Positions 1 through 12,000 of a stretch of DNA of 64,000 nucleotides are shown here, in pieces. Source of the DNA: Cyclina sinensis. Taxonomy: Eukaryota > Mollusca > Bivalvia > Venerida > Veneridae. A program made the translations under genes and the position numbers. The stretch spans positions 42,658,352 through 42,722,351 of the forward strand of contig JAAONU010000011.1 of the NCBI GenBank assembly GCA_012932295.1. The letters run 5' to 3'. Each line of letters starts with the position of its first letter. The first letter of the stretch is position 1. The notes beneath the pieces are model-generated. The model was not told the origin of the DNA. It searched no databases and saw nothing but the letters and a program-made list of their open reading frames with translations.

Positions 1-44
1 GGTAAGATCATCAAACGGCTGAAATAATGTCAACCTTTGCATTA

Positions 45-275
45 GACTACAACCTGATTTTCATCCAATAAAATCACTGGAAAGTAGTCAAAATTGGTGA
101 ACTTATTCATTAAGATTTGTTTACTTATTAGTTTTGGCGGGAATTCGAAGCTTCGCCCACTATATATTCAAAGTAAATTAGAACATATTAAGTGAAACTA
201 ATTAATTTTAAGGAGAGGCTCGCTCGATTCACAAGCTCTGCCCCCATTATCAATAAGATTACACTAATCACATAA
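45..275. repeat. diverged repeat related to the 22.4 and 26.2 kb sequences
   Basis: Positions about 45-185 resemble 22411-22530: both contain a CAACCT-like block, a TTTTCA-CCAAT-AAAT-CTGG block and a GTAG-CAAAA block in the same order. Positions 177-273 repeat the left arm of the 26173-26276 hairpin (TAGAACATATTAAGT, then GGAGAGGCTCGCTCG). The right arm here is degenerate, so this looks like an old relic of the same element family. No gene is visible in it. Confidence 0.5.
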
Positions 276-734
276 TTGGCAGGAAATATAATAATGATAT
301 ATGAATATCATAAAAGTTTTGAAATACTCATAACTTCGTTTGAGAATGTCGTGTGTAATATAACAATGATGCGATATTGAGTTGTCGCGTGACATTCCCT
401 GTCACCACTTCAGGGTAGTTATTTATTCTGGTCCTCCTTGGACCATGAGCCTGACTCTGTTTGCTAGATGCGTTACATCCCTTTAATTTGACATTTTGTC
501 TGTGGTTATTTACATCGACATGTTGTGGTTTGATCCCACTGCAGGGCTGCCTCCGGGTATACACAGCGTCAAAAATTTAATGGCCCGAAATGCTGCCGGA
601 GGTATTTATTTGAAAATGTCGATGTTACAAATTGATGTGTCCGGTCTGTCAAATGGTGTCAGACTGATCGACTGCGGTTTAGTTCCATAATATTGAAATA
701 CAACCACTTAATAAATTCTAAAATGACATCTCTC

Positions 735-966
735 CGTAAATACCATATATACGACTAGCGACAGTGGAAGTGTGATAAGACATCGCAACATGGCGATACA
801 GCGCATGACAATCCGATACGAAATTCGGAAAATGCTGCAATGTCGTATCGCATTGCCGTGCGTCGCCCAGCGCACGACATGTAATAACGCGATACGATAT
901 TGCTTAATTGCAATACAACATCGTCACTTTACGATACAACACGCAACATTGCGATTCGTCGCGTGA
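735..966. repeat. degenerate CGATACGACAT-like repeat tract
   Basis: Short motifs such as CGATACG, CATCGCAACA and GCGATAC recur irregularly. They resemble the arms of the 27163-28140 foldback element, so this is probably a diverged relic of that family. The open frame on the plus strand across it is a by-product of the repeat and should not be annotated as a gene. Confidence 0.5.
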
Positions 967-1496
967 CGTTTGCTTGACGAAAATTAAGATTACGTCAAGA
1001 TTACATTCTTACAAGTTCTCATTTTACAAAATTATATTGCATCTACCTATGATTGAACTAGGAAAATATCTATACTGACTTCCTATATAATGCAATACGA
1101 CTTATAGGTCCTTTATTGTTGCATCTTGTTTAAATTATGCTTTCCCGATCAAAGGAGCGATTCCATGCATCAAAAATGCACGATACTGAGGAGCTAGAGA
1201 TATTTTCAAATGCTGAGAAATCATGTAAATCCATAAGAGCTAACAGTAATAATTATAGTTTTCAGGATTTAACTTCATAACATAGTCATGTGTGCAAGAC
1301 GTAGGAATGTGTCACATAATTATGTGAAAAATTCGTTGATACCTAGTGGTGGTTAGAAAATAGGCCTCGAAATTTTCACAGCACATTTTTGGCCATTTTC
1401 GTACGAAATTTTCACACGTATGTGAAGAACTCATACGAATTTTTCACACGTGTGACGAATTCGTTTGTGTGAAAATTTCGGTTCAACAAGGCTCAC

Positions 1497-2000
1497 AGCC
1501 ATGTGGTTGCAGACAAGAAGATTTTCAAAGTTTTCCTAATATAAGCCTACGTAAAATCAATTGACCTCCCTGTGTGGCCGAATTTGACCCCAGATGTATA
1601 ATGTGAAGAAACTTATTTGAAGTCCAATAGACATTGCTACAAACCAATTCTTAAGACTCAGGGCATTGTGGTTTCAGACAAGAAAATTTTCAAAGTTTTC
1701 CCTATATAAACCTATGTAAAATCAATTGACCCCTGAGGAGTGGCCAAATTTGACCACAGGGGGTAAATTAAACGAACTTGGTAGAAGTCCACTAGACAAT
1801 GCTACATACCAAATCTTAAGGCTCAGGGCCTTGTGGTTTCAGACAAGAAAATTTTCAAAGTTTTCCCAACATAAACCTATGTAAAATCAATTGACCCTTG
1901 GGGCGGGGCTAGATTTGACCGCAGAGGCTAATTTAAACAAACTTGGTAGAAGTCCACTAGACAATGCTACATACCAAATCTTAAGGCTCAGCTTCGACCA
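1497..2000. repeat. tandem repeat, about 160-bp unit, three units
   Basis: Three consecutive units share CAGACAAGAAAATTTTCAAAG, then GTAAAATCAATTGACC and a TTTGACC block; units begin near 1497, 1665 and 1825. A further fragment of the unit (TTGTGGTT-CAGACAAGAAAATTTTCAAAG) lies at about 4005-4030. Noncoding and of the type common in bivalve genomes; the taxon link is from general knowledge. Confidence 0.75.
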
Positions 2001-2281
2001 ACAACTGAAAAAATCCTCAAATTATTTTCAGATATTAGTTGGTAATATTTAGATGGAAACCCTAGTAGTTTGCACCTAAACCTTTCTTTAAACTGAATCT
2101 TTTTTTTCCTCTGCCTGTTTTTTTGTAGACAATGTCGAAAAAAAGACTACAGTCTTGAATTATCTTACCGGTAGTTGTATCTTGAACAATAAACACCCAT
2201 TAATAGATATTTTGTTTTCAGCTACTTATTTTAGTACATAATGTAAATCAAGGGACATATTTGAAAATGAAAGTACATGTA

Positions 2282-3098
2282 CAGTACGCGCCAGGAGGAA
2301 CTCACATTTTCCGCTTTATTTCGCGGACGCGGAAAAAAAAATATCCGCCGCGACATCGAGGAAAAAAACGGAATTCCTCGATGTCTCGACATCGCGAAAT
2401 ATCTCGGCGATATTTGACGACCAGCGCGAAAATAATTAGGGTCATAACTCACCTGGATAAGCTGAACATTTAGTGAAATGACCGTAATGAAACTGTGCAT
2501 TTTACGTCTGCCAATTCTGTGACATTTGGTAAAATTTAAACCAAATTTCTAATACATTTGCTGTGCTTACGTCGTTGAAAACGCTCGTTATTGTATAGCA
2601 AAATCGATCAATAATTTTGTCAAGCGCATAGACGATACAGATGTCGCAGTATGGTTTACATGTTGTACGTTTTCTTTCAATATATGAATGCAGTTTTACC
2701 ACGTGTAATTCGGAAACCAGTCAATTTATTTTCTGAAAATAGGGTCAGCTGTTCCGAGAAGCAACAATTACTTTCGGTTTTGAATTGTCATTCCTTCCGT
2801 TAACAAATACGAGCATTCGTAAACAAATGCATCAGAATGAGAGTTTAATACATTTAAATGATATTTTAAAGCGTAAAATCCGCCGAAATGCGTGTAATGA
2901 GGAACTTTGTGAGCCTCGATACGTCAATTCTTACCTGTGAAAAAGTTCGCGGAACCATTTAGCGGATGTCCGCCGCGATATTTGGTGACCATGTCCGCGG
3001 CGGTGATCCTCGAAATGCGGCGGATTTGGTCGCGTTTTAAGGAATGGGGAGTCCGCGACGACCTCGAGGAAAACGAGAGTTCCTCCTGGCGCGTACTG
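2282..3098. mobile_element. non-autonomous Tc1/mariner-like element (817 bp, TA target duplication)
   Basis: The element begins CAGTACGCGCCAGGAGGAAC at 2282 and ends with the exact reverse complement at 3098. Both ends are flanked by TA (2280-2281 and 3099-3100). The subterminal 150 bp on each side is rich in CGCGG, CCGCG and ATCGAGGAA motifs in inverted orientation. There is no credible transposase frame; open frames on both strands arise from the inverted repeats. CAGT ends with TA target duplication are typical of Tc1/mariner-type non-autonomous elements. Confidence 0.75.
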
Positions 3099-3099
3099 T

Positions 3100-3990
3100 A
3101 CACGGCTGCACATCATAGCACATCTTACTATACATGTAGTATATATATTTTACTCTACTATAATCTTTAATATATAAGATTGTGTCTACATCTTTTCGTT
3201 GCTGAAATATAGTCAATGAAGTTGATAAATTAAGAAAAACAAATTCTCTAACAAAACTTAAGTAGGAATAGTTATGTTTAAAAGGATAATTCTTCTCAAC
3301 CAGGTCATTGCCGTTTTCTAAAATACACTAACCAATGATTTCTAATCCTTTGGAAAGCTGTTTGTTGTTAAAGTTAAATTTAACTTAAATTTTTTGTAGG
3401 TAGCAGTTCTGTCCCTATTCGGTATGGTGGCAGGGTAATAAAATCTCTTTTGACTGGCCCAGTCATAAATATTTCTTTGTTAAAGCTTGACTTAGGTTTT
3501 TTTGTATACTCTGAGAAAAAATGGTTGAATAGTATTATTTAATAGGAGTTATTCACTGTTTAAACATTTCTCTTGTTTTAACTTTTTTACCATTTTGAGC
3601 AGTGCTATAATTTTAAGACTGTATCTCAATCAGTTCCTTCTTATACTACCTTTTTAAAAAAAATACTGAACAGCATGTAATTACAATAGACATTAATTTG
3701 TTCAAAAATATTTTTTTTTAAGAATGTCTACAAGTTTATCACGACAGTAAGCTTAAAAATTATATTAACATATATTGTTCTATGTCAGAAAAAACAACAA
3801 AAACCCCCAGTTAAATTAACAGTGTTTTTGACCAGATCTCAAAATTAGCTCTTTTTCTTTTGTATTATGTCGATTTATTTGTATATAACTTTTGTAAGGA
3901 GGAGTAAGGATGGCCCTCCGACCCTACTCTCCATGATGATGGGGATAATAAACGGGGAACTTTGGTTGCTGAAATTACAAAAAAAATCTT
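3100..3990. other. AT-rich stretch without recognisable gene
   Basis: I see no coding exon or clear repeat in 3100-3860. From about 3860 to 3960 the minus strand has a short open frame ending in a sequence with a possible acceptor-like pyrimidine tract, but no homology I recognise. This stretch is downstream of the last placed exon of gene A and could hide short 3' exons. Confidence 0.4.
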
Positions 3991-4099
3991 AAGGCTCAGG
4001 GACTTGTGGTTCCAGACAAGAAAATTTTCAAAGAATTCCATTTTGTTGCCATAGTAACCAGAGTTCTTGATGGAATTCAATTCTTTGAACAACTTTGGT

Positions 4100-5271
4100 A
4101 AAGCTTCATGCAAGGAATACCCCAGTCATGTTTCGTCAATGTTGGCTTAGCAATATAGGAAGAGAAGTCGTTCAAGTCAAATTGTTGATGACGCACGACG
4201 ACAGATGGTGGAGATGAAGGAATTTGAATAGAGAGCAGAATAGTTGTATGTAGTCTCATGTATGATTGTAATCAGAGAGTTCAGGTAAATGGTTTGGTAC
4301 CATGGATAAAACCTGTGTGCACTTGAAAAAATTGTAGTGTTTGTTTGATCAGAAAGTGAGAAATTGACAAAGAGGAGAACATTTAAATTGGTATCGAGGT
4401 CTCTTAGTTTATACAGCAATGTACAACGTCATGTATCATACCAAGGACATTCGAAAAAGCAGTGGTTTACCACAGTCACAATGAGGGGTTTCAGATATAT
4501 TTCTAATGAATATGTGGTAGTTAAATGAGTTACATTTGGTGCGGAGTCTAGTGTTTGCCAGTTTATTTCAGTTTGTAGATTTTCTACTGAGACTAATTCA
4601 GTTGGTCCTGAAGCTATGCGGGCACATTCGTATTGGATTTTATCTAATTGTTCAAGCTCATAGTAATTTAAGTTACACCATACAACATCTGCGTATTCTA
4701 AGATCGGTCGTATAAATGATAAGTAAATAATTTCTAGCGCTTTCCTGTTTAAAGTGTACTTCAATTTTCGCATGATATTTACTCTTTTCCATGCTTTGGC
4801 TGTGGTGTTTTCAATATGTGAGTGCCATTTACATTCGTTTGAGAGATATATTCCTAGATGCTTGTGGTCTGTAACTTCTGTTATATATTGATTGTTCGTT
4901 TGTATTTGTGGGTGGTGCTGTTTACTGCGTTTTCTGGAGACAATTAGAGACTCAGATTTGGAGGGATTGAATTTAACTAGCCATGTATCAGCCCAAGAAG
5001 AGACTGTCTGGATGTCGAATTGTAGAATATGAGCTGCAGACTGAGGAGTGTCCACAACTAAAGAGAGACTGGTATCGTCGGCAAAAAGATTGACGGTGGG
5101 TTGTAGACCTTGAACAATATCATTGATAAAGATGAAAAATAGCAGGGGACCAAGAAATGAACATTTATGAACACCAGGATAAAGTATACCCCAAGAATAC
5201 TTAGAATTTGATAGAACTACGCGTTGACGTCGGTGTGAAAGATAGTCTTGAAACCAGTGATAAAGAGGGCT
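4100..5271 (-). mobile_element. 5'-truncated CR1/Jockey-type LINE, reverse transcriptase C-terminal half
   Basis: On the minus strand the frame opens at 5271 and runs to 4429. It starts inside the reverse transcriptase palm (a WFQDYLSHRRQRVVL-like stretch), passes a degenerate GVPQGSVLGPLL block (only LGPLLFF survives) and contains the catalytic box FADDTSL (Asp-Asp codons near 5075-5080). The thumb with KYLG-like HLGIYL and a C-terminal LEYADVVW-type region follow. A frame change near 4430 leads into a diverged C-terminal tail to about 4290. Truncation at about 5271 is the usual result of incomplete target-primed reverse transcription. The 3' end at 4040-4200 grades into a mollusc-type tandem repeat. 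A dead copy, lying 3' of the last placed exon of gene A. Confidence 0.85.
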
Positions 5272-5280
5272 TTAATAAGC

Positions 5281-5985
5281 GGAATTTAATAAAATAATCA
5301 CAGAAATAACAAGACTGAAAGTTTATCACCTTTTTAAAGGTCTGAGCACCTGGATTGTACCCAGGGCTTAATCTGAAGAATTTTGGTTCAAGGTTACTAC
5401 ACATAGCTAGGTACCTAAATTAAGAGCTCTGTACATTGAGCTCTCAGACATAAAGAATTTTCAACTCTTTGTTTTAGTTTTCAAAGCAACCAGAACTTTA
5501 CAGAATTTCTTGCATGAAACAGCCCGTGTGACATTTCTAATCTTCCCTCAAGAGATATACAAGGCAATGTTTTTGTGTTAGCAAATTTTCGGAAAAACTG
5601 ATACAAAATGTAACCACGTATCAGAAGTCTCACTCTATAAAAACAACTTCATACAAGATACCCATCTTACATATTTGACTGTTTCCCTTCAGTAGTATAA
5701 GAGTTTATTTATATGCAAAATGAAGCCACAAAATAAAAATAAAAGTCCTATAATTAACACTGTGAATTGTTATGAGTTCTAGATGATTAAAAAAATAACA
5801 TTAAACAATGTGATATTTTACCAGAAAGAGTTATTTTAATTTAACTTCATATAACGGTACTTTTAAGTCACTTGATCATTAGTTTATTTTGGATTATATA
5901 CAAGTAAGGTTTTCGGCCGTCATAGTAATGAAGTTCTTTAGTGATCTTGTAAAAACAAAATTGTTATTTTTAATACATTTAATGA
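5281..5985. other. intergenic or intronic sequence, nothing recognised
   Basis: A fragment of a dispersed repeat (TTGAACCAAAATTCTTCAG on the minus strand) occurs near 5365-5395. No exon with consensus splice sites and phase 1, as gene A would need next, was found. Confidence 0.35.
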
Positions 5986-5993
5986 GTACTTAC

Positions 5994-6029
5994 CTCTGTG
6001 TTTACAACAGAACCAGACTATGGCGATTA
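5994..6029 (-). CDS. Gene A exon 6: end of transmembrane helix and stop-transfer
   Basis: 36 bp, acceptor TTTCAG|TA and donor AGAG|GTAAGT, phase 1 at both ends. Encodes VIAIVWFCCKHRG: the last hydrophobic turns, then basic residues that should face the cytoplasm. The next exon should start in phase 1 at lower coordinates but was not found. Confidence 0.75.
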
Positions 6030-9000
6030 CTGAAATAAAAAGTTGTACACCTGTGTCACTGATGCATGAAGCAATTTGTATACATTATTTCTGTAAGAAA
6101 TCGCGATTACGGCTAAATACTGGTTCCTACTATTGTGCGAAAAAGTTTGATGCATAAACTCCCACTTTTTCTAAAAATGGTAGATTTCAATGTAAAATGT
6201 GTCATAAATGCTTGTCTTTGAGGGATGTTGAATAAATGGAAACGGCTTACATAATATCCATTACTATTCCAAAAGTTTATTTACGCTTATGTCATTCTTT
6301 CTTAATCAAATTCGATAAGTTTGATTTACATTATAAAACAAAATTTCAGAAAGAAGATTATCTAATTCTACCTCCAGCTAGTAGTATGATCCCGAATACT
6401 GCGCCTACTATCCCTCCAACAAATGTACTTGAGTCATTTTCTGTGAAAATAAAACTATAATATCTATAAAATTGTTAATCAGAAAATACCAGCTTATCAC
6501 CTTTCTTATAATATTTCTCAATATGGTAAAGTAACCATACTTTTTAACCAAATAAAACTTTCTGACATTTCCAAAACAAAGTAAGGACAATATGAAAATA
6601 ACCGAAGCCCGGTCAGCATTTTGAAGTAACGCACTCTTCCATGTTTAAAGAGTTTTTTCTATGATTTTAAAATTTTTACAGATAAGTCACCAAAGCAACT
6701 ACGGTTCTCGACAGAATGACGTTGCTTGGAAAAATTTGATAGAAGTTCATGCAAGGAACATTCCAAAGAAGTTACAATATTATATGAAAAGCAAAAAGAT
6801 TTTGGAATTTCCCCCTATACGAGTCTTTTGTATAAAATTAAAAGAAAATTGCTGGTGTTATTGATCTTTGTGTCTGCAGCACCCAATACTTATAATACAT
6901 ATTTGTTTTGAGTGACATTAAGTTTTCCCTATATAAGTGTATATGACATAGATTGTATTGAAAATCAAAGTGTACTGATTTGATTGGAACAAACTGTGTG
7001 CTAGCAATGTACCTTACATATTTGTATTGAGTCACATGATCCCTTATATAAGAGTAAAGTCTTAAATATTGAATAAGAAATTAATCCAAGGGCTATAATT
7101 CTAGTGTTACTGATCAATTTGGAACAAATTTTATGCCAGCGCCGTCCCTTACTGGTGATACATATTTATGTTGAGTTTCATTGAAATCTCTATTGGTTAC
7201 TTAGTTAGGATACTGGATGGACGGGATGAAAGTGAAGACAAACGGACAACTTAAAAACAAAATCTTTCCACCTACTGTGAGTAGTAATAATAAGCATCTG
7301 ATATAACAAACAAAGCAAGCAACACATATCAATTTAAGTAGTTAACACAATAGATTAAGTACAACAAAATATCAAAATAAAATAAATGTTTACAAAAACT
7401 CTACAATAAATCATACAAGGGAGAACAGTATATATTGTTTTACCACAGGTAACCGCGGTAGGTTGTAACAATAAACTAATTTAAATCTGCAAACACTATA
7501 CTTGGTCCATAATTGAAGTAGTAGTGTGTAGTTTGATACTTTTTAATACACTTTTTTTATTGAGATTCATAAACAAACAGGTACTGTAAACCTCGACAGG
7601 TCTTTGGAATCTTGTACCCCATGTTTTGCATGAGAAATGTGGTATCTTGCACTTTTTTGTGTACGAAATATCCACATTTTCTGATAGTATTTTAATAAAC
7701 ACGTCTTCTGATTTTTAGCTAAAGGTGGGTAATACAAAGATTAGGCGACATTTAACTGAGGCAGACAGGTGACACATTGATCGGGTGGTGGAACAAGGGC
7801 CAAGTCACCGAGAGGTTAGGGAGGTCTTGGATGTGCATCATACCTTTTAATTCGATAGGAAATGACCCCTAGTAGTCGATGAAATCTTTGTTTCTATTCT
7901 CGTCTTCAACATTAATTTATGTCCTTTTTTTTAACAACATTAAATTGATTTATCAACCACTTAATTCCTAAAACACAGAAATTAATTGAGGTATAGTCGA
8001 TCTACACTCAAACATTCTGCATAAAATAATTCATTCTCTATAGCTTCATTCTTAGAGCCTAGAAAACTTCGAGTAGTATATCATAAAGTCATTTATTCTC
8101 CACGAAGAAATAAAACCAGACAGAAAATAGCAAATAAATTATCATTAAAGTTTTTTTTTAATTCGTCTCCCTTACTGACTCAGCAACATTACGCAAATAC
8201 TACAAGTAGTAAAATGCATATAGTTCATGCTTCATTAGAAATACATTTTACATGATTCAATTTTACGGTAGTCACTTAAATATAAAAGCGTATAGGCTAT
8301 AATTAAATAAACATTGCTACAAATGCCCAAAGTCCTAGGGTGAAGTGCAAGCTAATACATGCACCAGGGAGAAAATAGATAAAGAAAACAAATTACAAAT
8401 ACACTTACAAATCCATTTGATTTTCCTACAAGTTTTGCCGTCCAAGTGTATGTGTGGTAAATTGAAAATACAAGTACAGAACATATAAAAAGTAATAAAA
8501 ACCCCAAACAATTACAAAGAGAACAAAACATGTGCAGTAAGTCACTGTTTTTCAACCTTAAAACTTCTGTTGTCAAATGCTTATGACCTTGTGACGGTTA
8601 CAAACAATGATCAGCGTAAAAATCTACTATTTGATAAGATTCTTTTTTTTTCATTTCTTTCAAAAATTGATAACTGATCCTATGAAAACACATTAAACAT
8701 TTACCATTTACCTTCTACTGATTTGTAGGATATCAGAACTTTTTACAATCTAATTTGGTTTCAATGTCTGATTTACCAGTTCACTAATAAACATTTTATC
8801 TTATTCAATTTTTCACAATCAAATTTCTATCTATACACATATAGTATACGTCATCGTATATAATTAAACAGGAAATGTGCAGACCATAATCACAGGGCTA
8901 GAAACTAGCATAGTAAATCTTTTCCATGTGACTGTAGTCATATATTAATCTTAAAACATATTTGATAACTGGAATGTCGTAAAATTTTCTTTTAGTTGGA

Positions 9001-12000
9001 ATGGTTCAAAACTTCAAATAATCCAATAAAACTCAAAGTCAAAATCTTCTTTGTCTCAAATCAAGTTGTGTAATTCAGTTGTTGACCTCAAATTTAATGA
9101 TGACTATTCCCATGTAGTCTGTTATTTGGGCTACAACTTATTTTTTTGCTCTTGGTGATGATGTAGGTACTGCACTCTGACATCGCATCCTTTCTTTTCG
9201 CCAGCTTGGAATTGGAAGCTATGAAAAATTCTTCGGTCAAGAGCTCATGTAGGAGATAAGAGCTTTAATTTTCTAAGAACAGCCTTTCTGTTTTTTTCTG
9301 AGTTTCTGTCCTTCTATTAACGTATTTTCAGAATATCAACCTGGGGAGATAATGTCAGTAACAGTGCGGCTCCAGAGAAAGATGTTGAACTTTTAAATAC
9401 CAGTATTCCATGGTCGTTTACTAAAGTTGTGTTCTGTGGCCCACGAATAGACATTTTGTGTTACTAGCGATACCGGTTTCTGCCTCCCAAGGCCAATACC
9501 GCCCAACAGTGTCACTGTTATTTGGTTGTTGTTTCTATACATTTGTGACATTTGACTATTTTGTGCATGTACTAATTTTCTAGAACATACTTTTGTAAGA
9601 TTTTGTAAGGTTTGTTGTGCTTATAGGGATGCCCAAACAGGGTTTTGTATGCCCGGTATCCGGTATCCCGACCTTTTGATTTATGGAGTTGTGCCTGCCC
9701 ATAAAATGCCAAACATTAAGAAAAAAATAAGAAAAAAATACAGATTTAAAAATCTGCCTTCAAATAATCAATAAGGATATATTTATTGATTATTATAATA
9801 GTAAGCTCAACATACGACATTTGATTGATTTTTTTTTCATTTGTACTTGAAAGTCGTGCGAACAAGAATTTCGACAATCCATTTTGATATCATTGAATTT
9901 TGGATGTAGTGCTAGCAGGACATAATGTGTAAGCATGAGACAAGACATTCAAATTTTAATGTTGAGCAAGCAAGACATTTGAAATCTAAATTGTATCATC
10001 TGTATTTGAATGACATATGCGAGCATGAAATTCGAATTCAGAATCAATTAAATTTTGAAGTTTGTGCATTCGAATTTGGAAATACTTGAATTTAGAAATG
10101 TTCTGCTTGTACGACATTCAAACTTTTAACATTTAGTTCAAAATGATGTGCTAGCACGACATTTGAATTTGGTATCTCTTGCAGTTTTGGTGTTGCAGTA
10201 GCATGCAATTCGACATTCTAATTTAAACCTAGTTGTGACTGAATTTTGTGCTTCCACGACTTGCACATTCTTAATCATTTGAATTCAGAGATTGTGAGAA
10301 AACCTTGTCTTCCCCCGCTTGTCACTTTTCATGAAGAATACAGAATACTAGTTATAAATGTATCAAATTTTGACAACTCTGCTAAAAATCATCCAACCAG
10401 TATAAGCCAAGAATATGTGTAACTACGCTTGGTAATGACCATTGCTGTGAAGTTTCCTCAAAATCTAACCAGCAGTTACGGAGATATGTCCAACTGTATT
10501 CAAATTTGGATAAATCAAGGACCTATCTAAAGATCAGCCGACTGGAACAAGACAAAACAATGCATCACTACTTTCGCTCATAATCATTCCTGTGAAGTTT
10601 CCTCATAATTCAATCAGTGGTTATGGAGATATGCCCAAATGTATTCAAACTGAGACATATCATGACCATAACTCCACTATAAATCAGCCGACCGAACACA
10701 TCAATAATACTTTTTATTAATCAAATAAATGAATATGGCGATATGCCCATATGTGTTCAAATTTGGACAAATTTATGCCCATAACTTCATTTAAAATAAG
10801 TGAGCCGGAACACATCAATAATACTTGTAACTACACTTGGTAACAATAATTTCTGTCAAGCTTCGTCAAAATCAGACAAGTGGTTATGGAGACATGCCAA
10901 TATGTGTTTAAATTATCATAAATCAAGACCCATATCTCCTATAAAAATTACTCGAAGGAACATATCAACAATAATTGTAACTACACATGTTAACAGTCTG
11001 TGAAGTATTTTTCAATCAGATAAGTAGTTATGGAGATATACCTTTAATTATGTGTTCAAATTTGGACAAATCAAGGTCCATAACTTCGCTAGAAATCACC
11101 GAACCGGAAAATACGGATGATTCACTCAACTAGGCTTGGTACTAATAAATCTTATCAAATTATTAACATTAAAGAAATTGGGAGAATTTTGAAAATGTTG
11201 TGCATCTTCATCAAGATTGACCATATTCTAGTGTTTCCACTTTGGATGGATGGGGGAGAAATAAGACAATGATATCAGATTTTATTATCAGGAACAATGA
11301 ATGCAAACTGTTACTTTCTTAAAGGTATGCTATATCTCCTTGAATAAAGCAGAGTGACAGGTGTGTTGCTTTGTAGACTGTTTCGAAATAATTAGAATTG
11401 TGTTCACGGCCTATCGGACCTTAAAAACTGCTCAGTTTTGGGTCCAATTCGAATTTTAAATGTCGTAAAAGCACAATAAACTATGCATGTGATAAAATAC
11501 TCAAATGTCGAATGTTGTACTAGCATAAATTCAAAATTCAGTTTTTGCTAGATTCAAATGTGCTTGCACAACATTCAATTTTCAAATTATTTGAAATTCG
11601 TTTGTCTTGCAAGCACTACATTTAAATATAAATGAACAAATAAAATTGAATGTTGAATGAAGTGCTAGCACAACATTCAAATTTCAAGTGATTCAAAGTT
11701 CGACTGTGGAATATTGTGTTATGGCAAAATTCAAATACAAACAAATGAAATTCGAAAGTCAAATGTCATCCATAAACAACATTAAAAATTCAAGATAAAT
11801 CAAATTCTAATGACGAAAGTCGTGCCATTATAGCATCAAAATAAAATAAATTCAAATTCTTACGTCAAATGTCGAATGTTATATGTTTAGCTTCACACAT
11901 TTGATTGCATCTAAAACCTGTTTTGATGTATTAGTAAACAGAGAGGTAGGTATTAGGCTCGATGTCTTATGTAACTAAATTCTAACAATTCTTTACTAAG

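Noticed and set aside
1497..2000. CRISPR-like array
   Set aside because: Units are about 160 bp with no short conserved repeats and unique spacers, and the genome is animal.
2231..3170. Frames of 60-89 codons on both strands
   Set aside because: They arise from the inverted ends of the 817-bp MITE.
8352..8576. Hydrophobic 74-codon minus-strand frame as an extra gene A exon
   Set aside because: No phase-compatible splice sites and no counterpart in gene B; the real transmembrane exons are at 6.4 and 6.0 kb.
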